From contig NZ_MOOY01000008.1 of NCBI RefSeq assembly GCF_001931685.1, positions 186,001 to 250,000 on the forward strand: DNA of 64,000 nucleotides, read 5' to 3'. The DNA comes from Pararhizobium arenae (GTDB taxonomy: Bacteria; Pseudomonadota; Alphaproteobacteria; Rhizobiales; Rhizobiaceae). Under the pieces are notes generated by a model that searched no databases, was not told where the DNA came from, and was given only the letters and a program-made list of their open reading frames with translations. The translations under genes and the position numbers were made by a program. Of the stretch, positions 55,162-62,975 are shown in pieces; position 1 is the stretch's first letter, and each line of letters starts with the position of its first letter.

Positions 55162-56148
55162 ATGACCAGCATCATGACCAACACGGCCGCCATGGCCGCG
55201 CTCCATACTTTGCGTTCCATCAACAACAATATGGAAGAAGTGCAGGCCCGCATTTCGTCGGGTTATCGCGTCGAGACCGCTGCCGACAACGCGGCTTACT
55301 GGTCCATCGCGACGACGATGCGCTCCGACAACGCAGCTCTTTCGACCGTGCAGGATGCCCTCGGACTGGGCGCCGCGAAGGTCGATACATCCTATTCCGC
55401 TATGAGCGCCTCCATCGATCTGGTTTCCGAGATCAAGGCCAAGCTCGTCGCAGCGCGCGAACCGGGCGTCGACAAGACCAAGATCAACAAGGAACTGGCC
55501 GAGCTGAAGGCACAGCTCGCCTCGGCCGCCGAATCGGCCTCCTTCTCGGGTGAGAACTGGCTCTACAACGAAAGCACCGACGCTGTCGGCACCAAGTCCA
55601 TCGTGGCATCGTTCAACCGCTCGACCAGCGGCAATGTCTCGGTATCGACCCTCGATTACGACACCTCGACCTCCATCCTCATCGACGTCGAAGATACCGC
55701 CCGCGGTCAGCTGACCAGGGGCATCGAAGTCGTGCAGCCGGATACGATCACCGACCCGGCCGTGCCGACGACTGCGGACGCGACCTATCATCTGATCTAC
55801 GTCGACGGCAGCACGGCGCCGACGGATTCCAAGCTGATCGAACTGGGCACCGACACCACCGACGACGATATCGACGGCATGATCAGCGCGGTCGATGCCA
55901 TCCTCAGCACGCTGACCGATTCGGCAGCGACGCTCGGCGCGATCACCAGCCGCATCGACATGCAGGAAGATTTCGTCGCCAATCTCATGGACGTCATCGA
56001 CAAGGGCGTGGGCCGTCTGGTCGATGCCGACATGAACGAGGAATCGACCCGGCTCAAGGCGCTCCAGACCCAGCAGCAGCTTGGCGTGCAGTCCCTGTCG
56101 ATCGCCAACACCAATTCCGAAAACATCCTGCGTCTCTTCCAGCAGTAA
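55162..56148 (+). CDS. Flagellin (third, divergent paralogue)
   Basis: The 328-aa protein has conserved ends (TSIMTNTAAMAALHTLRSIN; ALQTQQQLGVQSLSIANT then NILRLFQQ). The central part differs and has about nine extra residues around TITDPAVPTTADATYHLIYV. Possibly a minor filament subunit, like the secondary flagellins of rhizobial complex filaments. Confidence 0.93.
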   Translation: MTSIMTNTAAMAALHTLRSINNNMEEVQARISSGYRVETAADNAAYWSIATTMRSDNAALSTVQDALGLGAAKVDTSYSAMSASIDLVSEIKAKLVAAREPGVDKTKINKELAELKAQLASAAESASFSGENWLYNESTDAVGTKSIVASFNRSTSGNVSVSTLDYDTSTSILIDVEDTARGQLTRGIEVVQPDTITDPAVPTTADATYHLIYVDGSTAPTDSKLIELGTDTTDDDIDGMISAVDAILSTLTDSAATLGAITSRIDMQEDFVANLMDVIDKGVGRLVDADMNEESTRLKALQTQQQLGVQSLSIANTNSENILRLFQQ

Positions 56149-56263
56149 GACGCAGCGCGGCGCGCGGGCCGGTAACAGCCGGACACGCCGCCTCCCGGGC
56201 ACTGTTCTCAAGCGCCCGTCACGCATTCCGCCTTCGCCGCCGGTCATCGGCGTTGGTGGATCG

Positions 56264-56298
56264 GTTGGACCGCATCGATTGCCCAGGTGCGGTCCAAC
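56264..56298 (+). terminator. Long hairpin after the third flagellin
   Basis: Eleven perfect base pairs with a 13-base loop, but no T-run. It lies 115 bases after the flagellin stop. Confidence 0.45.
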
Positions 56299-56308
56299 AC
56301 CCTACATT

Positions 56309-56336
56309 TTCGCGCAAGTTTGACCCGATAGTCTCC
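56309..56336 (+). promoter_or_regulatory. CGCAAG promoter-like element upstream of the fliH-like/motB operon
   Basis: TTCGCGCAAGTTT (identical to the fliF copy), seven bases, then TAGTCTCC. Confidence 0.6.
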
Positions 56337-56584
56337 TCCCGCAGCCATTGCATGCCGGCTGTCAGCGCAAGATGAAGCTTTCGCTGCCGCGTGTGCCTCA
56401 ACCGGCACGGATTGAAAATGTGCGGACCAGACGGGCGGCCAGCCGCCAGGGGTCCTCAAGGAGACATCGCCGCAGTGTCACGGTCGTATCTTATCCGGCT
56501 TGAAGGCCATTTGCCGTCTCGAACGATCGACCCCGCGCATCCGTTTGCCGGATCGCTGCGGGATTGCCTCGCCGGAGGCCGCCC

Positions 56585-57250
56585 ATGACCGCATCTCTCT
56601 CCCGATACCTCAAGGATTTCAGCGCCCCGAAAATGGAAATGGCGATGATCCCTCCGAAATATTTCCCCGAGCTTGACGATGTCATGCCGACAAAGGGCGT
56701 CGTGGCGATCAGCCCGCCGGCGCCGCCTGCGCAGCCGCAGATCGATATCGAGGCAGAACGCCGCGCCGCTTTCGAGGAAGGCCGGCATCAGGCGGAGAAG
56801 GAACTGGAAGCAACCCATACCGCCGCCATGGTTGCCCTTGAAGAGCGGCATGCGACGGAGATGGAAGCCTTAAAGACGCGCTGCGAAAACGAAGTCGCGG
56901 CGATGATCTTCGATCGCTTCTCCGACATGGGCTCGCAGCTGGCCGATATCTTCGGCGATCAGGTCGCGCGGGCGCTGGCACCGGTCATCGAGGGCGCGCT
57001 GGTGGAAAAGGCCGTCGCCGATCTCGGTCGCCTCGTGCGCCAGACGATAGCACACGGCGAAGCCTGCAAAATCACGGTCAAGGGCACGAAGGATCTGTTC
57101 GAGGCGCTGAAGACGCATCTCGATGACGAAACCCTGACATTCAGACATATCGAAACGGCCGACATCGATCTCTCGGTCGAATTCGGCGATTCCATTCTGG
57201 TGACGAGAATGGCGGCGTGGGCGGACACCGTCCGGAAGGTGCTTGCATGA
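56585..57250 (+). CDS. FliH-like flagellar assembly protein (candidate)
   Basis: The 221-aa protein starts at ATG 56585 after CGGAGGCCGCCC. It has a Pro-rich N-terminus, a long coiled coil (about 55-110; EAERRAAFEEGRHQAEKELE) and a C-terminal domain ending LSVEFGDSILVTRMAAWADT. The order coiled coil plus a C-terminal domain with a VTR-type strand and a closing helix is that of FliH/HrpE stator-like proteins that bind the export ATPase. No other fliH candidate is in the window. The stop overlaps the motB start. Confidence 0.6.
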   Translation: MTASLSRYLKDFSAPKMEMAMIPPKYFPELDDVMPTKGVVAISPPAPPAQPQIDIEAERRAAFEEGRHQAEKELEATHTAAMVALEERHATEMEALKTRCENEVAAMIFDRFSDMGSQLADIFGDQVARALAPVIEGALVEKAVADLGRLVRQTIAHGEACKITVKGTKDLFEALKTHLDDETLTFRHIETADIDLSVEFGDSILVTRMAAWADTVRKVLA

Positions 57251-58449
57251 GCGACAACGAGAGCCATCACCACGGCAAGAACGAAATCATCATCATCAAG
57301 CGTCATGGCAATCACGAACATGGCCATCACGGTGGCGCATGGAAGATCGCCTATGCCGACTTCATGACGGCGATGATGGCGTTCTTCCTCGTCATGTGGC
57401 TTATCAATGCCGCAAACCCGAAGACGAAGGCGGCCCTGGCATCTTATTTCAACCCGGTTCAGCTCACCGATTCGAAACCGTCCGAAAAGGGTGTGAAACA
57501 GCCGGCCAAGGACGCCAAGGGCGAGAACGATCAGGCGAAATCCAAGGTCGATGGCGATCAGGACAAGACCGGCGGCTCGGCCAAGAACGGCGAAGACCAG
57601 GCCGCTACCTCCGGTGAGGAAACCAAGTATTCGGATGCCGATTTCTTCGAGAACCCGTATTCGGTTCTCTCCGAGATCGCGCAGGATAGCGGCCTCCAGG
57701 CAAACATCAGCACCAAGGGCGACGGTGGCGCCGCCGATTCTGGCCCGGCAACCGGGGCCGATGGCGGTGAGGCCTATCGTGATCCCTTCGATCCGGATTT
57801 CTGGACCAAGCAGGTCGAGCTGAAGAACGCCGAGAAGGGTGGTCTGAGCGCCGAGGACATGCCGGGCAACGGTCAGGATGCCGGCGTCAGGAATGATGAT
57901 GGCAAGACCGAGTTGGCGATGAACGGAAAGGCACCGGAGGAAGGGGAGGCCCCGCAAAAGACGGCTGAACTGAAGTCCGACGAAAAGTCCGCCGAAGAAC
58001 TGAAAGCCGAAATCCAGAAGGAGATCGGTGGCGCGGCCGGCAAGCTCGCCGAGGGCCTGCTGGTAACGCCGACGGAAGGGGGGCTGCTCGTGACGATCAG
58101 CGAGCAGTCGGATGCGCCGATGTTCGGTCTCGGCTCGGCCGTTCCCGAAGGGACGATGGTGGCTGCCATGGAAAAGATCGGCAAGCTTCTCTCGGAACGC
58201 AGCAAGGGCGCCGTCGCCATTCGCGGCCATACGGACGGTCGTCCCTTCAAGAGCGGCAACTATGACAACTGGCGCCTGTCGTCGGCGCGCGCGCAGAGCG
58301 CCTATTACATGCTGGTTCGGGGCGGGCTCGACGAAAAGCGCGTGAGCCAGATCAGCGGTTTCGCCGATAAGCGCCTGCAAGTTCCCAACGATCCGAACGC
58401 GCCGCAGAACCGCCGTATCGAAATTCTTCTGCAAACGGATCAGGGCTGA
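57247..58449 (+). CDS. motB: Flagellar stator protein MotB
   Basis: The 400-aa protein has a His-rich cytoplasmic N-terminus (eight His in the first 28 residues). A membrane helix follows with the proton-carrying aspartate D38 (AWKIAYADFMTAMMAFFLVM), then a long acidic periplasmic linker and an OmpA/MotB peptidoglycan-binding domain (IRGHTDGRPF, NWRLSSARAQSAYYML). It anchors the stator. Longer than enteric MotB (about 308 aa) because of the linker. Confidence 0.94.
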   Translation: MSDNESHHHGKNEIIIIKRHGNHEHGHHGGAWKIAYADFMTAMMAFFLVMWLINAANPKTKAALASYFNPVQLTDSKPSEKGVKQPAKDAKGENDQAKSKVDGDQDKTGGSAKNGEDQAATSGEETKYSDADFFENPYSVLSEIAQDSGLQANISTKGDGGAADSGPATGADGGEAYRDPFDPDFWTKQVELKNAEKGGLSAEDMPGNGQDAGVRNDDGKTELAMNGKAPEEGEAPQKTAELKSDEKSAEELKAEIQKEIGGAAGKLAEGLLVTPTEGGLLVTISEQSDAPMFGLGSAVPEGTMVAAMEKIGKLLSERSKGAVAIRGHTDGRPFKSGNYDNWRLSSARAQSAYYMLVRGGLDEKRVSQISGFADKRLQVPNDPNAPQNRRIEILLQTDQG

Positions 58450-58454
58450 ACGTC

Positions 58455-59762
58455 ATGTTGAAGGCTTTTCGCGCATTTTTGTTATGTGCCTGCGTGGGCG
58501 GCATGCTGCCGGTCGGGCTCGCCCATGGCGAGGATGGCGAGAACCTGCCGCCCTACAAGATGCTGCGCTCCCTGCAGCATATCCAGGATTCCATTGTTCT
58601 GGGGGATCACAAGGCTGCCGAGATGCAGCGCTTCATGCTGGGCGCCATTGACAAGCGGCTGCGCGAGGCCGACGTCAAGGTGTTCGATGATCCGCGCAAC
58701 GTCGATGCCGCGTTGATCTATGCGATGAGCGGCGGCAATCCCGCGACATTGTCCTATCTCGTGTCGCGCGACATCAGCGGCAACTTCGATACGCGCATCA
58801 CCGATGCGCTGGTCCATTATCTCGGCGGCAAGGGAGGTCTGGTCGTCGAACAGTTGAGCAAGGCCATTCCGGAATACAGGAATGCCAGGATCGGGCCGTA
58901 TCTCTATCTCATCTTGGGCAATGCCACCGCGCAGCAGGACCCGAAGACCTCGCTCAAATATTACGACTGGGCACGTCTGGTCGCACCGGGCACGAATATC
59001 GAGGAGGCAGCACTTCGTCGGTCTCTGGTCATTGCCACGCGCCAGAAGGTGATAGACAAGGGTTTTTCCTATTCGCTGTCCTATGCTCGCCGCTTCTTGA
59101 CCTCGCCCTATGCGAGCCAGTTCGCCGATGTCTTCGTCGAGCTTGCGGTCGATAACTATAATGACGAGACGGAAAGCAAACTGCAGGAAATCCTGTCCTT
59201 CATGGATGCGCCGCGACAGCGCGAGGTTTATCTGCGGATCGCGCGCCGTGCTGCCATCGGCGGTATGGCGGGTCTGACCCGGCTGTCCACGGAACGGGCA
59301 GAAGCATTGTCGTTAGGTGAGGCCGATGCCCAGCCCAAGGCGCTTGCCAGCCTTTATTCCGGTCTTGTCGATGTCCCTTCCGATGGCATTCTGAAGGCTG
59401 TCGAAAACATCAGTGCGATCCCCGATGCGGAGCTTTCCCCCCGCGATCGCGCGCTTCGAGATGCGGCGCGTGCCGTTGCCGACGAAGTGTTGCGGCGGCC
59501 CACGGCAGAAAGCCTGACACAAGCGACCGCTCCTAAACTAGAACCGGAAATCGCAGAAAAAGAGGACGATCCATCGACGGGTAGCGGCGAGAGCCCTTTT
59601 GCCGCGCAGACCCCGGTCGAGGCCGAACAGCCTTCCAAGACGGCGCCCGATGAGCAGGTCGCGGCAAGCGAACCTGATGACCCGGGCTTCGATTCCTTCG
59701 TGAGCGCGGGCCGTTCGAAGCTTGATGAGATCGATTCTCTCCTGAAGGGAGTGACACAGTGA
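58455..59762 (+). CDS. motC: Motility protein MotC
   Basis: The 435-aa exported protein has a signal peptide (AFRAFLLCACVGGMLPVGLAHG), a helical domain with HIQDSIVLGDHKAAEMQRFM and a low-complexity acidic C-terminal tail ending DEIDSLLKGVTQ. In Sinorhizobium MotC is periplasmic, binds MotB and is stabilised by MotE. Coupled to fliK by a GTGA overlap. Confidence 0.92.
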   Translation: MLKAFRAFLLCACVGGMLPVGLAHGEDGENLPPYKMLRSLQHIQDSIVLGDHKAAEMQRFMLGAIDKRLREADVKVFDDPRNVDAALIYAMSGGNPATLSYLVSRDISGNFDTRITDALVHYLGGKGGLVVEQLSKAIPEYRNARIGPYLYLILGNATAQQDPKTSLKYYDWARLVAPGTNIEEAALRRSLVIATRQKVIDKGFSYSLSYARRFLTSPYASQFADVFVELAVDNYNDETESKLQEILSFMDAPRQREVYLRIARRAAIGGMAGLTRLSTERAEALSLGEADAQPKALASLYSGLVDVPSDGILKAVENISAIPDAELSPRDRALRDAARAVADEVLRRPTAESLTQATAPKLEPEIAEKEDDPSTGSGESPFAAQTPVEAEQPSKTAPDEQVAASEPDDPGFDSFVSAGRSKLDEIDSLLKGVTQ

Positions 59763-61408
59763 CGTTTGTGGATGACAGTCTGACGGGAACCGTTCCGTTA
59801 CGCGGCGGCAAATCCGGTGGTAAGGGCGCCAAACAGGCGGAGATCGCTGCCCAGAAGGATGCCTTCAACCAGGCCTTTTCCGACGCCGGAAAGAAGCAGC
59901 CGCAGATATCCATCCGCGATAAGTTCGGCGCAGACGGCACGGAGACGCAGAGCCGGATCAGCATTCAGAGTCCGGTCCAGAATGGCACCGCGATGACCTC
60001 CAACACGGAAACGGCAATCGCTGCCGATACTGACGGCGGTGATTTTCAGCTTCCCGTCGAGCCGGCCACTGGTGAGCCTGCGCCGTTGGAACTGCCCGAG
60101 GAGTTTCGGCAGGTGGAAGCCGAGCCCCAGGCCGATCCCGCCCCCCAGCTTGACAAAAAGATCCCGCTGAACAGCGAAGGCGCTTCCCGTTCTGACCTGG
60201 CAAAAGCAAGGGCAGAGGCAATCGCCGCTCTTGCCGGTGACGAGGCCGAGCAGATTCAGATCCCCGTCGATCCCGAAGCATCGTCGGGCGACGTGCCCGC
60301 AATAGACGCCGACGTCGTGCGCAAGCTTGCCGATCTGTTCAAGGAGCGCCAGGCCGAGATGACAAAGTCGAGCGCAAGCGGAAAGCCAAGCGCAGGCAAG
60401 GAAAAGGCCGACAGCGAAAACACCGAAGCTGCTGTTGCGGCCTCGACGGACGTGGATCAACTGCTGGTCATGCTGGGCGCTGCCCAGGCGCAGGTGGAGC
60501 AGTCGGAAGCCCCGACGCAGACAAGTTCTGCCTTGAGCGAGTTCCAGGCCTTGGCCGAACGCGCCGGCAAGGCCAAGCCCGTATCGAAGGAGGCTGATGC
60601 TGCCACGAAGGCCGGCGCGGCTACCAACGCGGCGACGCATACGGCGACACATGGAGTTGAAACCACAGATGTTCCTGCCGCGGAGGCCAAGGTCGAGGCC
60701 GATCAGGTGTTCCGTTTCGCCCGCGCTGACGGCAAGGGGCAGGAGGTCTCGATCTCCATCGGCGCTGACGGCGACAAGGCGACGATCGACACCGGTGGTA
60801 CGCCTGCGGCTAAGGCCGAGACCGTTACCGTGCTGGAGGCCCGTCGCTATCTCGGCATCGCGCCAAGCAGCAACGCGCAGGCTGTGACGACGGCGATTGC
60901 CGGCGATGCGGAATGGGCGCAGTCGATCCAGCAGACCTCCGCGACAGGCAACACCACGCAGCAGCAGGCGACCGGCAAGGTTCTCAACACCTTGAAGATC
61001 CAGATGCACCCGATCGATCTCGGCATGGTCACGGTCACGCTGCGGCTGAAAGACGACGAACTGCAGGTCGATCTGAAGGTGGAGACCGGCGACGCCTTCC
61101 GCCAGCTCCGCGACGACCAGGGCGACATCGTCAAGGCTCTGCGTGCCCAAGGCTTCGCTGTCGACAAGGTAAACGTCGTCTTCAACGCGCCGGATAGCAA
61201 CAACGGTGCGCAGCAACAGCAGCAGCCCCAGGCCGGCGGTCAGCAGGCGGGACGTGAAGCGTCCGCCGGCGGCAGCGGCGCCCAGGGCCGGGAGCAGCGG
61301 GGCAACAGCGGAAATGAACAGTCGCAAGGCGAGCGGTGGACGGCAAATGAAACGACTGGTGAACCATCTGCTGCTGACGCGGGCCGTTCTGGGAACGTTT
61401 ATATCTGA
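59759..61408 (+). CDS. fliK: Hook-length control protein FliK (formerly MotD)
   Basis: The 549-aa protein starts with GTG 59759 (TFVDDSLTGTVPLRGG). Long disordered, Ala/Glu/Lys-rich N-terminal region; C-terminal FliK_C domain with LKIQMHPIDLGMVTVTLRLK and ALRAQGFAVDKVNVVF; Gln/Gly-rich tail. It measures the hook and switches FlhB. The last 62 bases overlap the next gene in another frame. Confidence 0.92.
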   Translation: MTFVDDSLTGTVPLRGGKSGGKGAKQAEIAAQKDAFNQAFSDAGKKQPQISIRDKFGADGTETQSRISIQSPVQNGTAMTSNTETAIAADTDGGDFQLPVEPATGEPAPLELPEEFRQVEAEPQADPAPQLDKKIPLNSEGASRSDLAKARAEAIAALAGDEAEQIQIPVDPEASSGDVPAIDADVVRKLADLFKERQAEMTKSSASGKPSAGKEKADSENTEAAVAASTDVDQLLVMLGAAQAQVEQSEAPTQTSSALSEFQALAERAGKAKPVSKEADAATKAGAATNAATHTATHGVETTDVPAAEAKVEADQVFRFARADGKGQEVSISIGADGDKATIDTGGTPAAKAETVTVLEARRYLGIAPSSNAQAVTTAIAGDAEWAQSIQQTSATGNTTQQQATGKVLNTLKIQMHPIDLGMVTVTLRLKDDELQVDLKVETGDAFRQLRDDQGDIVKALRAQGFAVDKVNVVFNAPDSNNGAQQQQQPQAGGQQAGREASAGGSGAQGREQRGNSGNEQSQGERWTANETTGEPSAADAGRSGNVYI

Positions 61409-61910
61409 GGCTGAGGCGAGTACCGGCGTCTGCGAAAGCGAAATCATCGCGGCCGCCGCCAAGTACAACGTGCCCCCCGGTATCCTCTATTCCGTCGGCC
61501 TGACGGAGACCGGGCGCAAGGGGTCGCTCCAGCCTTATGCGATGAATATCGAGGGCAAGGCCTATTTTGAAAGCAGCGCCGGCGATGTGCTGGCGCGGTT
61601 TTCCAATGCGCGGTCACAGGGTGCAAAGCTGATCGACCTCGGTTGCATGCAGATAAATTACCACTTTCACGGCGAAAATTTTGCCTCCCCGGGCGACATG
61701 CTCGACCCGAAAAAGAACGTGGAATATGCGGCGCGCTTCCTTGCAAACCTCCATTCCAGGCATGAAACCTGGACCATGGCCGTCGCACGTTATCATGCCG
61801 GCCCGAACAATGACCCCGCCCAGAAAAAATATGTCTGCCGGGTCATCGCCAATCTGGTGGCAACGGGCTATGGCAAGTGGACGCCAAATGCGTCAGCTTT
61901 CTGCAAATAA
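61347..61910 (+). CDS. Lytic transglycosylase of the flagellar cluster
   Basis: The 187-aa exported SLT-type muramidase has signal peptide KRLVNHLLLTRAVLGTFISE then AEA, catalytic Glu in YSVGLTETGRKG, and the motifs GCMQINYHFH and AVARYHAGPNN. It probably opens peptidoglycan for the rod, doing the job of the muramidase domain of FlgJ, which has no gene in this window. The ATG lies inside the fliK 3' end; GTGGACGGCAA precedes it. Confidence 0.88.
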   Translation: MKRLVNHLLLTRAVLGTFISEAEASTGVCESEIIAAAAKYNVPPGILYSVGLTETGRKGSLQPYAMNIEGKAYFESSAGDVLARFSNARSQGAKLIDLGCMQINYHFHGENFASPGDMLDPKKNVEYAARFLANLHSRHETWTMAVARYHAGPNNDPAQKKYVCRVIANLVATGYGKWTPNASAFCK

Positions 61911-62189
61911 CAACTACAAGTTGTCATTTGAGGCGGTTCGTGAGCGAACTCGAATTGTGTCGCAAGTTTGGCACAAGCCTCGTTGCAAGGCCATTTCTGG
62001 GCACTTGTTAACGTTTCCACATGATTTTTAGCGTCTCATTTTGATCCACCTACTAGATGTAGATCAAATCGGCACGGGTTAGTTAATCTAGTATTAATTC
62101 CCGCCTGTGAGTTTCCATAGTTCCAAAAAAGGCACCAGATTCGTACCTCTTGCTCATCGAAAATACGATGCTGATTCGGAGGCGGACGA
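61911..62189 (+). other. Upstream region of rem
   Basis: No gene. Holds ACAACT-ACA-AGTTGT, a partial CGCAAGTTT half-site (near 61963), TTAACGTTT (near 62009), the inverted repeat described separately, and TTAGTTAATCTAGTAT (near 62080). Confidence 0.55.
62040..62068. promoter_or_regulatory. Inverted repeat upstream of rem, candidate VisNR site
   Basis: TTTGATC (62040-62046) and GATCAAA (62062-62068) are perfect arms with a nested CTAC-TAGAT-GTAG. VisN/VisR are known activators of rem in Sinorhizobium; assignment of this site is inference. Confidence 0.4.
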
Positions 62190-62861
62190 ATGATCGTAGT
62201 GGTTGATGAGCGTGAGCTCGTAAAAGATGGTTACACTTCTCTTTTTGGACGGGAGGGCGTGCCCTCCACGGGGTTTGATCCCAAGGAATTTGGCGACTGG
62301 GTCGCGACGGCCGCGGACACCGATATTGATGCGGTCGAAGCATTCCTGATCGGTCAGGGCGAACGGGCGATGACATTGCCCCGTGCGATCCGGGACCGCT
62401 CCACGGCACCGGTGATCGCCATCAGCGACACCCCGTCGCTGGAAACAACGCTGGCCTTCTTTGACTGCGGCGTCGATGACGTCGTGCGCAAGCCGGTTCA
62501 TCCCCGCGAAATCCTTGCACGTGCAGCGGCCATCCGCCGTCGCCTCAAGGCCCTTGCCAATTACACAGACATTGGTTCCATCCGTGTCTATTCCGATGGT
62601 CGCGATCCGGAAATCCAGGGCGAAGTTTTCGCACTTCCCCGCCGTGAACGTCGCATCCTGGAATACTTGGTCGCCAACCGCGGCCGCCGTGTCTCCAAGA
62701 CCCAGATTTTCAACGCGATCTACGGCATCTTCGATGAAGACGTCGAAGAGAATGTCGTCGAAAGCCACATCAGCAAGTTGCGCAAGAAACTGCGCAAGAA
62801 ACTCGGCGTCGATCCGATCGATTCCAAGCGTTTCCTCGGCTACTGCATCGACTGGGAATAG
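62190..62861 (+). CDS. rem: OmpR-like motility activator Rem
   Basis: The 223-aa protein has an N-terminal receiver-like domain and a C-terminal winged helix (about 140-220; [41 protein letters not shown]). The phospho-acceptor position, expected after VEAFLI, reads GQGE with no Asp; the Lys of VVRKPVHP is kept. Orphan: no kinase nearby. Rem activates class of flagellar and chemotaxis operons below VisNR. GGAGGCGGACGA precedes the ATG. Confidence 0.93.
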   Translation: MIVVVDERELVKDGYTSLFGREGVPSTGFDPKEFGDWVATAADTDIDAVEAFLIGQGERAMTLPRAIRDRSTAPVIAISDTPSLETTLAFFDCGVDDVVRKPVHPREILARAAAIRRRLKALANYTDIGSIRVYSDGRDPEIQGEVFALPRRERRILEYLVANRGRRVSKTQIFNAIYGIFDEDVEENVVESHISKLRKKLRKKLGVDPIDSKRFLGYCIDWE

Positions 62862-62920
62862 GCGACGGCCAAAAGGTCGTCGCCGGATGTGGCGGCATCC
62901 GGTCCGACCTTCAAGACAGG

Positions 62921-62948
62921 TTCACGCAAGGCCCATCTTCTAGTCTTG
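62921..62948 (+). promoter_or_regulatory. CGCAAG promoter-like element upstream of flgE
   Basis: TTCACGCAAGGCC, seven bases, then TAGTCTTG. Preceded by CAAGACAGG, as CAAGACAAG precedes the fliF copy. 27 bases before flgE. Confidence 0.6.
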
Positions 62949-62975
62949 CGATAACGAGTAAAACGAGGATCGGAC

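Larger units (their letters stand above)
56149..56584 (+). other. Region between the third flagellin and the FliH-like gene
   Basis: No gene seen. It contains the hairpin GTTGGACCGCA/TGCGGTCCAAC (56264-56298, 11-bp arms), probably ending flagellin transcription, and directly after it the CGCAAG element of the motB operon, leaving a leader of about 250 bases. Confidence 0.55.

Noticed and set aside
61955..61985. CGCAAGTTT half-site upstream of rem as a seventh full promoter element
   Set aside because: The second block after seven bases reads GCCTCGTT, with no TAGT-like sequence.
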